From the NCBI GenBank assembly GCA_041674745.1, contig JBAYVD010000012.1:59478-123477 (forward strand): DNA of 64,000 nucleotides, in the 5' to 3' direction. A model generated the notes under the pieces. That model did no database searches. It was not told where the DNA came from and was given only the letters and a program-made list of their open reading frames with translations. This DNA comes from UBA2040 sp041674745 (lineage in GTDB: Bacteria; Bacteroidota; Bacteroidia; Flavobacteriales_D; Crocinitomicaceae). Position numbers and translations under genes: made by a program. Positions 1 to 8,750 of the stretch are shown here, in pieces (within the stretch, counting starts at the first letter, position 1; the number at the start of each line of letters is the position of its first letter).

Positions 1-243
1 AGTATCAATCATACACTTTTGTCGGTTGAGGTGATGAAAAAAAGACAAATACCCATTGTTGGAATTATTTTTGTCGGCGATGAAAATCAAGCTTCTGAAT
101 CGATTATCGCGAAGCAAACGGGGGTTCCGATTTGGGGCAGAATTCCACTGACTTCCGAAATAAATTCTTCTTTTGTACACGAACAAGCGGAAATTTGGAA
201 ACAAAATCCCCATCTCAAATCCTTTTTAAATCAACCAGTGTGA
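1..243 (+). CDS. bioD: Dethiobiotin synthetase, C-terminal part (truncated by window edge)
   Basis: Open from the first base in frame 1, with 80 codons visible. It begins with the SINHTLL segment typical of the second half of BioD, followed by a hydrophobic strand ending in GIIFVGD and a C-terminal region with SFLNQP. BioD closes the ureido ring of dethiobiotin from DAPA, CO2 and ATP in the cytoplasm; the P-loop half lies upstream of the window. The stop TGA overlaps the GTG start of bioA (GTGA, 240-243), so the two genes are one operon and probably translationally coupled. The identification rests on the INHTLL motif plus the bioA neighbour. Confidence 0.85.
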   Translation, partial: SINHTLLSVEVMKKRQIPIVGIIFVGDENQASESIIAKQTGVPIWGRIPLTSEINSSFVHEQAEIWKQNPHLKSFLNQPV

Positions 244-1520
244 GCAACGAAAAAACGAGTAAAGTTTGGTATCCATTCACGCAAATGCAAACGGCAAAAC
301 CGCCATTGCAAGTCGTTAAAGCCAAGGATTCATTGCTTTACACTGAAGATGGAAAGAACTATTTGGATGTCAATTCTTCGTGGTGGGTGAATGTGCATGG
401 CCATGGAAATGAATATCTAGCCAAAGCAATTCAAGATCAGTTTGAAAAAGTCGATCATGTTTTACTTGCAGGAGCCACGCACCCCAAAGCGGAAGAATTA
501 GCCGAACGTATACTGTCGGTGTTACCGAGTCATTTTCAAAAAGTATTTTACTCGGATGATGGTTCCACAGCAGTTGAAGTAGCCTTGAAAATGGTTTTCC
601 AATATTGGTTCAACCGCACTACACCAAAACGAAGAATTGTCGCCTTGGACGGTGCATATCATGGCGATACGTTTGGCGCCATGTCGATTGGTCAACGTGG
701 TTATTTCAACGAACCATTTGAACATTTGTTTTTTGACGTAGATTACCTCGATTTCCCAACAAAGGGAAAAGAATTTGAAATATTACAATCCGCAGAACAA
801 CTTTTCAAAACAGGTGAAATTGCTGGATTAATCGTGGAGCCATTGGTGCAAGGTTCAGCCGGAATGCGGATGTATTCAGTAGAATTTCTGGATAAATTGG
901 TTGCATTGGCGCAGTTGAACGATGTATTGGTTATTTACGATGAAATCATGACGGGTTGGTACCGAACAGGGAAATTGTTTGCGATGAACCATGGTCAGGC
1001 AAAACCGGATATTGTCTGTCTTTCAAAAGGATTGACGGGAGGTGTTTTACCTTTGGGTTTAACCGTTGCCACGGAAGCCATTTACAATGCATTTTTGGAT
1101 GAATCGAAAACAAAAGCGCTTTTGCACGGTCATTCCTATACGGGAAATCCTTTGGCTTGTGCTGCTGCCTGCGCTAGTCTGGACCTTTTTGCTAAGCCAG
1201 AAACGCGTGAAAATGTCAATCGAATTTCACGAAAACATCAGGTGTTTTTAGAGCGAATAAAAAATCATTTTGCTCTTTTGGAAGTTCGTCAGTTGGGTAC
1301 AATCATTGCCTTTGAAATTAAAACAGAAGAAGGCAGTTCTTATTTCTCCAACCTACGCGATCGAGCTTACGATTACTTTTTGGACAATGGCATATTGCTT
1401 CGACCCCTGGGAAATGTATTGTTTCTGAATCCACCTTATTGCATGACAGACAAGGAATTGGATTTTGCTTACGAGAAACTAGAAGTATTCTTTGATCAAT
1501 TAGTGTCCGCTAATCGTTGA
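240..1520 (+). CDS. bioA: Adenosylmethionine-8-amino-7-oxononanoate aminotransferase (DAPA synthase)
   Basis: A 426-residue class III PLP aminotransferase, the usual BioA length. It transfers the amino group of S-adenosylmethionine to KAPA to give DAPA in biotin synthesis. Visible marks are the BioA-type N-terminus VWYPFTQMQ, the SSWWVNVHGHG segment, DDGSTAVEVALKM in the cofactor region, YDEIMTGWYRTG, and the PLP lysine in SKGLTGG (K263). The start is set at GTG 240, which overlaps the bioD stop as GTGA; an upstream ATG at 132 would run through bioD in another frame and add non-family sequence. Its last 25 bases overlap the 3' end of the convergent oxidoreductase gene. Confidence 0.95.
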   Translation: MSNEKTSKVWYPFTQMQTAKPPLQVVKAKDSLLYTEDGKNYLDVNSSWWVNVHGHGNEYLAKAIQDQFEKVDHVLLAGATHPKAEELAERILSVLPSHFQKVFYSDDGSTAVEVALKMVFQYWFNRTTPKRRIVALDGAYHGDTFGAMSIGQRGYFNEPFEHLFFDVDYLDFPTKGKEFEILQSAEQLFKTGEIAGLIVEPLVQGSAGMRMYSVEFLDKLVALAQLNDVLVIYDEIMTGWYRTGKLFAMNHGQAKPDIVCLSKGLTGGVLPLGLTVATEAIYNAFLDESKTKALLHGHSYTGNPLACAAACASLDLFAKPETRENVNRISRKHQVFLERIKNHFALLEVRQLGTIIAFEIKTEEGSSYFSNLRDRAYDYFLDNGILLRPLGNVLFLNPPYCMTDKELDFAYEKLEVFFDQLVSANR

Positions 1521-2155
1521 ATTTCATCCGACTCTAGAATCGCTTTGGAATAGCCTTTTTCGGCCAAAATCACCATCGCTTTGGCAATGGTTTTGGACTC
1601 GATCAATCGGTATTTTCGCAAGGGACCAACCAAAACGGGTTGGATGAATTTAAAAACAGCTATTCCCATTTTCTCTCCCGCTCGTTTTTCATTTCGATTC
1701 CCATCAATAAAAGAAGGTTGAACAAAATAGGTATTGGGTAGTTTCTCGTCTAAAATAGCTAGCTCCATTTCTCCTTTGGTTCGGGAATAAAAGATGGAAC
1801 TTTTTGCATTAGCACCCATGGATGACATAGTCACCATGGTTTCGATTCCGTTTTTCGCACACAATTTTGCAGCAGATGTCGGAATTCCAAAATCAATTTG
1901 GCGATACAATTTTTGGTCGGGCGTTTTTTTCTTGGTGGTTCCGATACAACAAAATACGACATCTCCTTTGAAGTTTTCACTTTGCGCTTCCAAGTCCAAC
2001 ACGTCACAAATGATTTCTTGAATTTTCGGATGCGTTTTGCCGGAAGCGGTCCGGTTGTACAATTTAACGATTCCGTAGTTCTCGTCCTTCAATAATTTGT
2101 CCAAAACATGTCCGCCGGTTAATCCACTGGCGCCTAAAAGAATGGCAGTTTTCAT
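1496..2155 (-). CDS. NAD(P)-binding atypical SDR oxidoreductase (HTATIP2/YbjT-like)
   Basis: 219 residues with an N-terminal Rossmann signature GASGLTGGHVL (residues 8-18) and a YSRTK (YxxxK) pair in the middle, as in atypical short-chain dehydrogenases of the NAD(P)H-binding/HTATIP2 group. Substrate unknown. The start ATG overlaps the stop of the upstream gene (ATGA at 2152-2155), so it is the second gene of a two-gene minus-strand unit. Its 3' end runs 25 bases into bioA on the other strand. The family assignment is fairly safe; the biological role cannot be read from the sequence. Confidence 0.8.
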   Translation of the reverse strand: MKTAILLGASGLTGGHVLDKLLKDENYGIVKLYNRTASGKTHPKIQEIICDVLDLEAQSENFKGDVVFCCIGTTKKKTPDQKLYRQIDFGIPTSAAKLCAKNGIETMVTMSSMGANAKSSIFYSRTKGEMELAILDEKLPNTYFVQPSFIDGNRNEKRAGEKMGIAVFKFIQPVLVGPLRKYRLIESKTIAKAMVILAEKGYSKAILESDEIQRLADTN

Positions 2156-2682
2156 AAAGATGATTCTTTAGATTTTTCCCAATATTCACGAACCATTGCC
2201 TCAAATGTAGAAAAACGTATTTTTAAATTTCGGGAAGAGATAACCACCGGTGTTTTTGCTCGACTCAAATTGCCAGCTAAAATCCGAAGTTTGATTCCTT
2301 TGGCGTCCCGTAAATATTTTCCAGGATTGGAAGTGTGTATTGCCAATGATTTCATCCAGAGAAATTTCTGTATTTCAATCCGTTCGATGTCTTCCCATTC
2401 GACTTGTCCAACACCCATTGCATTTGAGTAATCACTGATTCCTGATGCATCCAAATAGACACCGAGCGAGTTGTCGAACAATTGTTTCGAAGCGATGTAT
2501 AAAATGGTTCCAAAAAGGCCAAGTGACAGCAAGCCAATTGTTTTGACCAAAACAGGATTCGTTTGAACCGTTTCCGTTTTATCTACAAAGAACATCGTCA
2601 ACCCATTGAATAGAAAGAAAATGGAGACGAGCAGAATGAGAATTAAACGCCATTTGTTTAATCCTAGCGTGACTGGATTCAT
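2152..2682 (-). CDS. Two-helix membrane protein with a PH-like domain (STM3941-like)
   Basis: 176 residues. Two hydrophobic helices (about 11-33 and 48-69) are followed by a soluble region with the pattern GVYLDASGISDYS, VEWEDIERIEI and a C-terminal amphipathic stretch. This layout resembles the STM3941 family of small PH-like inner-membrane proteins. Function is not established. The gene overlaps the following oxidoreductase gene by four bases (ATGA) and its ATG at 2680-2682 overlaps the end of the lipoprotein gene that starts at 3152, so three minus-strand genes are packed without gaps. The family label is from general pattern only. Confidence 0.6.
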   Translation of the reverse strand: MNPVTLGLNKWRLILILLVSIFFLFNGLTMFFVDKTETVQTNPVLVKTIGLLSLGLFGTILYIASKQLFDNSLGVYLDASGISDYSNAMGVGQVEWEDIERIEIQKFLWMKSLAIHTSNPGKYLRDAKGIKLRILAGNLSRAKTPVVISSRNLKIRFSTFEAMVREYWEKSKESSL

Positions 2683-3152
2683 TTTAGATAAAGATATTTT
2701 CGTTTTGGATACAATTTATCTGCTGCATAACACACTGATTCAGACATCAAATCACAATGTGAAATGAGAATTTTAAAAGGAGTCACCTCTACGTATATAT
2801 CGTCTGTATTGCTCGCTGTTGGTGTAATTAGGCAACCGCTTGAATCAACAACAAAAGAGGCTTCCGGCACCGTATTCGTGAAGGCTGATGAGTTCGCACG
2901 CAAAATGTATTTTTGAGTTGTAATGGTGCGGTTGAAAACGAATTGAATGCTTTTTACACTGTCAGTGAAAGAGACCGTATACAAAGTGTCATTCAAACTG
3001 ACTGGATAATTGATTAAGGTATCAAAATTAAAACTTTGTTGGATTGGATCGCAAGGAGCAATGTTTTCGATATAGGCAGGAACCGGATCGCGCTGTTTTT
3101 TTTTGCAAGCAACAAAACCGATGGCGAGTAATAGGATGAAGATGTATTTCAT
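2679..3152 (-). CDS. Hypothetical lipoprotein
   Basis: 157 residues if started at ATG 3152, which places a clean lipoprotein signal peptide at the N-terminus (MKYIFILLLAIGFVAC, Cys16) followed by KKK, unusual for outer-membrane export. An upstream ATG at 3185 would add 11 polar residues in front of the signal and is less likely. The mature part is rich in Ser/Thr/Asn with two cysteines in the second half and no motif I recognise; a beta-rich periplasmic fold is possible. It is the first gene of the packed minus-strand group 1496-3152 and is separated from the OmpA gene upstream by a terminator at 3197-3234. Confidence 0.7.
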   Translation of the reverse strand: MKYIFILLLAIGFVACKKKQRDPVPAYIENIAPCDPIQQSFNFDTLINYPVSLNDTLYTVSFTDSVKSIQFVFNRTITTQKYILRANSSAFTNTVPEASFVVDSSGCLITPTASNTDDIYVEVTPFKILISHCDLMSESVCYAADKLYPKRKYLYLK

Positions 3153-3196
3153 GGTTTCAGAAGATTTGTCTTCAAAGTTAGTCAATCTTGAAGGAA

Positions 3197-3234
3197 TAAA
3201 AAAAGCGGAACGATTGATGGCAAACCGTTCCGCT
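3197..3234 (-). terminator. Rho-independent terminator of the OmpA lipoprotein gene
   Basis: On the minus strand a perfect 9-bp stem (arms 3226-3234 and 3204-3212) with a 13-base loop is followed directly by a run of seven T. It lies 18 bases after the stop of the OmpA-type gene. Confidence 0.85.
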
Positions 3235-3251
3235 GAATTGTTAGGATGAAT

Positions 3252-4124
3252 CTATTTACCGTTTAATAAGTTCATTACTTCATCCAATTTTGGAGAAAGA
3301 ATGATTTCCGTACGTCGATTTTTAGCACGACCTTCTGGCGTAGTATTGTCCGCTTTTGGAAAAAATTCGCCACGTCCAGCTGGAGTTACTTGTTTTGGAG
3401 AAACTTTGTAGTTGACCGTCAATGTTCGAACTACAGATGCAGCACGAGCCACACTCAAATCCCAATTGTCTTTGTAAAGGGCGGTTTTGATTGGCACATT
3501 GTCTGTATGACCTTCTACCAACACATCGATATCTGGATTTTTCACCAACACATCGGCCAATAATTTCAAGGCTTCCGTTCCCTTTGGTTCCATATCGGCC
3601 ACACCTGATTTAAACATCAATTTGTCGGACATCGAAACGTACACTTTCCCATTTTTCACTTCTACAGAAAGTTCGTCGGAATTGAAACCTAACAAAGCAT
3701 TTCGCAAGGTATTGTTCAATCGATTGGTGATGGAATCTTGTCTCGTTACAATCGCACGCATTTCTTTCAAGGCTTTTTCACGTTCGGCTATGGTTGCTTC
3801 CCGTTCTTTTAGGGTGCGCATCAATTGAGCTTGAGCGGACGAAGATTCACTGGCCAAAGCGTTGTAATCTGTTTTCCATTGATTGGCCTCTCCTTGTGTT
3901 GATTTTAGATTATCGCTTAAATTTTCAATGTCCTGTTTCAGTTGAGCATTTTCTCCTTTTTGAGAATCCAACGCACCACATAAACTGTCTCGTTGAGCCA
4001 CGGTTGTTTTTAATCGCTTCGTTCCGCGCAATTTTTTAGATGACGTATCCCCACAATTGTAAACTGGAGCACAAGACTGAATCATTCCAGCCAAAATCAA
4101 AACTAAAAAGATAGATTTTTTCAT
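3252..4124 (-). CDS. OmpA-family peptidoglycan-associated lipoprotein with coiled coil
   Basis: 290 residues from ATG 4124. The N-terminus is a lipoprotein signal (MKKSIFLVLILAGMIQSC, Cys18). Residues about 40-140 form a long heptad-rich coiled coil (alternating E/K/Q with A and L). The C-terminal OmpA domain (about 160-285) shows LMFKSGVADMEPKG, the peptidoglycan-binding motif VEGHTDNVPI with LSVARAASVV, and GRGEFFPKADN...RAKNRRTEI. It should tether the outer membrane to peptidoglycan. An ATG 36 bases upstream gives a non-signal extension and was not used. The gene is monocistronic, ending in its own terminator. Confidence 0.92.
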   Translation of the reverse strand: MKKSIFLVLILAGMIQSCAPVYNCGDTSSKKLRGTKRLKTTVAQRDSLCGALDSQKGENAQLKQDIENLSDNLKSTQGEANQWKTDYNALASESSSAQAQLMRTLKEREATIAEREKALKEMRAIVTRQDSITNRLNNTLRNALLGFNSDELSVEVKNGKVYVSMSDKLMFKSGVADMEPKGTEALKLLADVLVKNPDIDVLVEGHTDNVPIKTALYKDNWDLSVARAASVVRTLTVNYKVSPKQVTPAGRGEFFPKADNTTPEGRAKNRRTEIILSPKLDEVMNLLNGK

Positions 4125-4207
4125 ATTATATGAGTTTAAACGAAAGTACGAATTAATCAAGGAGAGAATTGGTTGTTACCTTTTTTTAACGACTTGTACT
4201 TTTGGAA

Positions 4208-5392
4208 TTAGGCTGTTTCTTCAATGCTCGAAACAATGATTTCAGCCGCTTTCCGAATTTCGGCTTCTGTAATGTTCAACGGTGGACTTAAGCGAAAGCT
4301 ATACGGGTGTGATAAAAACCAGAAGCTAATCAGTCCTTTTTCAAGACATCTTTTTACTACTTTTTCTACCCTTTCGAAGCTTTCCATATCAAAAGCGAAC
4401 AACATACCTTTTCGTCGAATTTCTTTGATTTCTGCGTTTTTACCGATGAGATCTTCTAATAATTGTCCCAATCGTTCCACTTCTTCCATGTCAATTTCAT
4501 TTTTCAACACGTCTAAAGTAGCTGCAGCAGCGGCACAAACCAAGGCGTTTCCTCCAAAAGTAGTGATGTGACCCAGCATGGGATTTACCGTGAAAACTTG
4601 CAAATTTTCGTAAGAAGATACAATGGCACCAATCGGTAAACCACCACCCAAAGCTTTGCCCAATGTAAGCACATCGGGAACCACATCGAAATGCTCAAAC
4701 GCGAAATTTTTACCGGTTCTACCCATTCCAACTTGAATTTCATCAAAAACGAGTAAGGCTCCAACTTCAGTACATCTTTTACGTAAGGCTTGTAAGTAAA
4801 AGATATTTGGAATGCGCACCCCGGCATCACCTTGAACAGTTTCCAAAATAACACCAGCTGTATTTTCAGTTATCTGATGTAAATCCTCAAAATTGTTGTG
4901 CAAAATAAACCGCACGTCGGGCAGCAAAGGTCGGTACGCCAATTTTTTGATTTCGTTTCCAGAAATCGAAAGTGATCCATTGGTGCTACCATGGTATGAT
5001 CCTCGAAATGAAACTATTTCCGTTCGACCGGTCACTCGTTTACACAGTTTGATGGCTGCTTCGTTTGCTTCGGTTCCAGAATTCACGGGATAAACACAAT
5101 TCAACGAATCGGGTAGCAACGCCGTTAATTTACGCGCCATTTCTAGCGGAGCATCTTGAATGAATTCACCATACACCATCACGTGTAAATGACGATCGGC
5201 TTGTGATTTAATTGCTTCAATTACTTTGGGATGTCGATGACCAATGTTGTTAACCGCAACACCAGCAATCATATCCATGTAGCCTTTTCCAGATTTATCG
5301 TAGATGTAAATGCCTTCAGCATAATTTACGTCAATCAAGTAAGGAAAAGGATTGGTTTGACCTTGTTTTCGGAGGAAATCAAGCTCTGACAT
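4208..5392 (-). CDS. Class III (acetylornithine-type) aminotransferase
   Basis: 394 residues, a complete PLP aminotransferase of the ArgD/OAT/GABA group: NSGTEANEAAIK in the cofactor region, FDEIQVGMGRTGK with the ring-stacking Asp, and the PLP lysine K246 in TLGKALGGG. The C-terminal RLSPPLNIT substrate motif is intact. It starts only 3 bases after the stop of the transketolase C-subunit gene and is probably co-transcribed with it. No arginine or lysine biosynthesis genes flank it, so the amino donor and acceptor cannot be named; ornithine/acetylornithine or a beta-alanine-type substrate are all possible. Confidence 0.88.
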   Translation of the reverse strand: MSELDFLRKQGQTNPFPYLIDVNYAEGIYIYDKSGKGYMDMIAGVAVNNIGHRHPKVIEAIKSQADRHLHVMVYGEFIQDAPLEMARKLTALLPDSLNCVYPVNSGTEANEAAIKLCKRVTGRTEIVSFRGSYHGSTNGSLSISGNEIKKLAYRPLLPDVRFILHNNFEDLHQITENTAGVILETVQGDAGVRIPNIFYLQALRKRCTEVGALLVFDEIQVGMGRTGKNFAFEHFDVVPDVLTLGKALGGGLPIGAIVSSYENLQVFTVNPMLGHITTFGGNALVCAAAAATLDVLKNEIDMEEVERLGQLLEDLIGKNAEIKEIRRKGMLFAFDMESFERVEKVVKRCLEKGLISFWFLSHPYSFRLSPPLNITEAEIRKAAEIIVSSIEETA

Positions 5393-5395
5393 TGC

Positions 5396-6352
5396 TTAAG
5401 ATTTTCGTTGAATCGCTCTTAAGGCAGCTTCCACGACATCTTGCGTGTCAATGCCATATTTTGCCATCAATTCCATCGGGTCGCCAGATTCTCCAAACGT
5501 ATCGTTCACACCCACATATTCTTGTGGTACGAGCATTTTTTGTGTCAAAACTTGTGCGACAGAATCACCCAAACCACCATTTATCATGTGTTCTTCGGCA
5601 GTAACGACGCATTTTGTTTTTTCAACTGATTTCAAAAGGGCGGCTGCATCCAATGGTTTGATTGTGTGCATGTTGATGATTTCAACAGAAATTCCTTTTT
5701 CCGCTAAAATTTTTGCTGCTTCGATGGATTTCCAAACCAAGTGACCACAAGCTACAATTGTAACGTCTGTTCCTTCGGTTAAAACATCGGCTTTTCCAAT
5801 TTCAAATTTTGCATCTGGTGCCACGAAAATTGGCATAACGGGTCTGCCAAAACGCAAATAAACAGGACCTTCATAATCAGCGATTGCAATCGTTGCCTGT
5901 TTGGTTTGATTGAAGTCAGCCGGAACAATTACCGTCATATTGGGCAACATTTTCATCATCCCAATATCTTCAAGAACTTGGTGCGTCGCCCCATCTTCAC
6001 CTAATGTTAATCCGGCATGCGATGCACAGATTTTTACATTTTTCTTTGAGTAGGCAATCGACTGACGGATTTGATCGTATACGCGACTTGTTGAGAAATT
6101 GGCGAAAGTTCCTGTAAAAGGAATTTTTCCACCGATTGTCATACCTGCGGCCATTCCCATCATGTTTGCTTCAGCAATTCCGACTTGGAAAAACCGTTCT
6201 GGGAAATCTTTTTCAAACGCATTCATTTTTAATGAACCAGTTAAATCGGCGCAAAGGGCTACTACATTTTCATGTGTTTTCCCTAGTTCGTGTAATCCTT
6301 CTCCAAAACCCGAACGTGTGTCTTTGTGACCAAAAATTTCGAAATCCTTCAT
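5396..6352 (-). CDS. Transketolase, C-terminal subunit (Pyr and C domains)
   Basis: 318 residues equal to the second half of a transketolase. The pyrimidine-binding domain carries the essential Glu in [14 protein letters not shown] (E61) and the [15 protein letters not shown] loop; the C-terminal domain has TVIVPAD, YLRFGRP and a conserved EEH...GGLGD segment. With the N-terminal subunit at 7715-8557 it would make a heteromeric enzyme moving two-carbon ketol units in the non-oxidative pentose phosphate pathway. Split transketolase is common in Bacteroidota, but here a von Willebrand A gene separates the halves (10-base gap on this side). Confidence 0.93.
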   Translation of the reverse strand: MKDFEIFGHKDTRSGFGEGLHELGKTHENVVALCADLTGSLKMNAFEKDFPERFFQVGIAEANMMGMAAGMTIGGKIPFTGTFANFSTSRVYDQIRQSIAYSKKNVKICASHAGLTLGEDGATHQVLEDIGMMKMLPNMTVIVPADFNQTKQATIAIADYEGPVYLRFGRPVMPIFVAPDAKFEIGKADVLTEGTDVTIVACGHLVWKSIEAAKILAEKGISVEIINMHTIKPLDAAALLKSVEKTKCVVTAEEHMINGGLGDSVAQVLTQKMLVPQEYVGVNDTFGESGDPMELMAKYGIDTQDVVEAALRAIQRKS

Positions 6353-6361
6353 TGTTGCGTT

Positions 6362-7714
6362 TTATAAATTAATGCTTGTTGTTTTATTGGAATAAATTCT
6401 AATATTCGTTTCCACGGTTGTATTAGAAGATCTGTTTGTTTTGTTTCTATGCACAACTCGATAGTTTCCGGGTTGTAAAAACCATTGACCGGTTTTTGAG
6501 TTTTCGTCTAAATTACAAACCCATTCAAGGGCACCTGATTCTTGCATAAGAAAAACTTGCCCAACGATCAAACTACCCGATTTATAATTGAAGGAACCAG
6601 GAGCCAAGATGTCAATTGTGACGGTGCTGCTTTGGTTCACTTCGACCTGCTGATAACTTCGAGGCAAAGTTAGAATTTCTAGATTGTATTTCCCGACGAG
6701 GTATTTGTCGGTCGTATTGATTTGTTGTAAATTCAGTGTTTTTTCTGAGCCGGGCTGTATCACGCGGGTTTCAACGTTGTACGGTTTCGTGGCATTCGAA
6801 AAGCGAACTTTTATAAAGCCTTGAGGCGCATCTACCACAATTGTGTTGTGGGTATTTCGGGTCAAAACAATATTCTGTTTCTCCAATTTTGGCGTTGTAT
6901 TTACCACCAAATCATATTTGAAAGCAGGGTCAATGTCCAAGGTATCCGGGTTGCCAAACTTGTTGATGGTATGCACGAAAGTGTACCTTAATTCTTTGGT
7001 TCCCGCTTTGTAGAAAAACATCGTTACATCCGTTTCTTTCGGGGCTTTGTAAATGTCATTGAGATTCACTTGGACCGTGGTATTGAGCACCGCTTTGTTG
7101 ATCACGTTTTTTAAAACATTTCGAAACGCATCTTTGGTTTCCGCTTCAGCATAGGTGCCGATACAATTGAATTTTTCCAAATAAGAAATGTCCAATCCCA
7201 AACCAATCACAAACGGCGTCACCTTAACACCTTTGTCTTTTAATTTTTTCGCAATTACACAAGGGTCGTTATCACACGCTTCCAGTCCGTCAGTAATTAA
7301 AATGATCACATTTCTGGAAGTCATGTCGGGAAAATCATCCGCCGCTGCTTCCAAAGAACGGGCAATGGGTGTGGTTCCTTTCGCTTGAATCGACTTGATT
7401 CTGTATTTGATTTTATTAAAATTATCAGGACCAAAAGGCACTTCGAGCTTGGTGTCGTTGCAATCTTGATAGGTGGCTGTTATAGGCGACTGATGACCGT
7501 AAACACGCAAGGCAATTTCCAAATTCGGTGTGCCATTCAAACTATCAACCGTTTGGGCTAGTAATTCTTTGGCTGCTTCAATTCTGGTTTGTGAACCCCA
7601 TCTGGCATTCATACTATTCGATGCATCTAGAATAAAAAGGATGCGTGTTTTTTCTTGACTCCAAGAAGTCAATGAAAGAAGACTACAAAATAATATGAAC
7701 GCTAGTTTTTTCAA
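6362..7714 (-). CDS. Secreted von Willebrand factor A domain protein
   Basis: 450 residues with a Sec signal peptide (MKKLAFILFCSLLSLTSWSQ, cleavage after about residue 19). Residues 25-200 are a VWA domain with a complete MIDAS metal site: DASNS (D30), GTTPIA (T114/115) and ITDG (D142). The remaining 240 residues look beta-rich and contain repeated Ig-like segments of unknown type. The start codon is TTG at 7714, directly after the TAA of the transketolase N-subunit; no ATG gives a signal peptide. It therefore sits inside the transketolase operon. A periplasmic or surface metal-dependent adhesion role is inferred from the domain only. Confidence 0.85.
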   Translation of the reverse strand: MKKLAFILFCSLLSLTSWSQEKTRILFILDASNSMNARWGSQTRIEAAKELLAQTVDSLNGTPNLEIALRVYGHQSPITATYQDCNDTKLEVPFGPDNFNKIKYRIKSIQAKGTTPIARSLEAAADDFPDMTSRNVIILITDGLEACDNDPCVIAKKLKDKGVKVTPFVIGLGLDISYLEKFNCIGTYAEAETKDAFRNVLKNVINKAVLNTTVQVNLNDIYKAPKETDVTMFFYKAGTKELRYTFVHTINKFGNPDTLDIDPAFKYDLVVNTTPKLEKQNIVLTRNTHNTIVVDAPQGFIKVRFSNATKPYNVETRVIQPGSEKTLNLQQINTTDKYLVGKYNLEILTLPRSYQQVEVNQSSTVTIDILAPGSFNYKSGSLIVGQVFLMQESGALEWVCNLDENSKTGQWFLQPGNYRVVHRNKTNRSSNTTVETNIRIYSNKTTSINL

Positions 7715-8557
7715 TTAATAATCTCCAAGAGTTTCTTCTAATTGATTAAGAGCAAGTTGAAGTTGTTCTGGATTGGGAGCTGATCCGTGCCATTTATGCG
7801 TTCCCATCATGTAATCAACACCTTGACCCATTTCGGTTTTCATAATAATTACAATTGGTTTTCCGTTTCCAGTCATTTTTACTGCTTCTTCAAGTGTCGC
7901 TTTTATTTCATCGATGTTGTGACCATCCATGTGCAATACTTCCCAACCAAAAGCTTCCCATTTCTGTGCCAAGTTTCCTAGCGACATGACATCTTCCAAA
8001 TCACCATCGATTTGACGACCGTTGTAATCAATGGTAGCAATCAATTTATCGATCTTTTTTGCTGAGGCATAAATAGCCGCTTCCCAAATTTGACCTTCTT
8101 GTAATTCTCCATCACCGTGTAAGGTGTAAACGATCGAATTATCCTTGTTCAATTTTTTTGCTTCTGCTGCACCAATACCAACAGACAGCCCTTGGCCTAA
8201 AGATCCTGAAGCCATTCTAATTCCGGGTAGATTCTTGTCGGTTGAGGGATGCCCTTGCAAACGAGAGGAGATTTTTCGGAAAGTAGCTAATTCGGGAACT
8301 GGGAAATAACCCGATCTGGCCAAAACACTGTACCAAACAGGTGAAATGTGACCGTTGGATAAGAAAAATAAGTCTTCACCTTTTCCGTCCATTGAAAACG
8401 GGGAAGGGGTATGATTCATTTGGTGAAAGTACAATGTGGCAATAAAGTCTGTACAACCCAAAGAGCCACCTGGGTGACCTGAATTGTTTTCTGCAACCAT
8501 ACGTACAATATCTCTTCTCACTTGAGAAGCAATTTTCTCTATTTCTCTTGTTTCCAT
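7715..8557 (-). CDS. Transketolase, N-terminal subunit (thiamine diphosphate-binding)
   Basis: 280 residues matching the PP domain of transketolase: SGHPGGSLG with catalytic-type His28, GSLGQGLSVGIG, and the thiamine diphosphate motif beginning GDGE (148-151) and ending in DYNGRQ (N179). The C-terminus stops after the PP domain, as expected for the split enzyme. It is the promoter-proximal gene of the run tktN - VWA - tktC - aminotransferase on the minus strand; a TAnnTTTG box lies at 8592-8599 about 35 bases before the ATG. Confidence 0.94.
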   Translation of the reverse strand: METREIEKIASQVRRDIVRMVAENNSGHPGGSLGCTDFIATLYFHQMNHTPSPFSMDGKGEDLFFLSNGHISPVWYSVLARSGYFPVPELATFRKISSRLQGHPSTDKNLPGIRMASGSLGQGLSVGIGAAEAKKLNKDNSIVYTLHGDGELQEGQIWEAAIYASAKKIDKLIATIDYNGRQIDGDLEDVMSLGNLAQKWEAFGWEVLHMDGHNIDEIKATLEEAVKMTGNGKPIVIIMKTEMGQGVDYMMGTHKWHGSAPNPEQLQLALNQLEETLGDY

Positions 8558-8591
8558 TCTTTTGACAAATCAAGGGTTCATTATGTAGGTA

Positions 8592-8599
8592 CAAAAGTA
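8592..8599 (-). promoter_or_regulatory. Candidate -7 promoter box for the transketolase operon
   Basis: On the minus strand the bases read TACTTTTG, matching the Bacteroidota -7 consensus TAnnTTTG, about 35 bases upstream of the tktN ATG. I do not see a convincing TTG -33 element at the usual distance, so confidence is limited. Confidence 0.4.
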
Positions 8600-8750
8600 C
8601 TTTGAATTAATGAAAAGGAGTTGGAAATCCATTTGATAAACGTGAACAGTTCGAAGCATTTATTAACAATCGTGAAAAAAATGGAGCATTCATCTTGGTT
8701 CCAATTTTCGATTACTGAATTAACAGTACCTTTATTAAAAATTAGAGAAA

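Noticed and set aside
132..239. Longer bioA from ATG 132
   Set aside because: It would overlap 108 bases of bioD in another frame and adds residues outside the BioA family; GTG 240 overlaps the bioD stop as GTGA.
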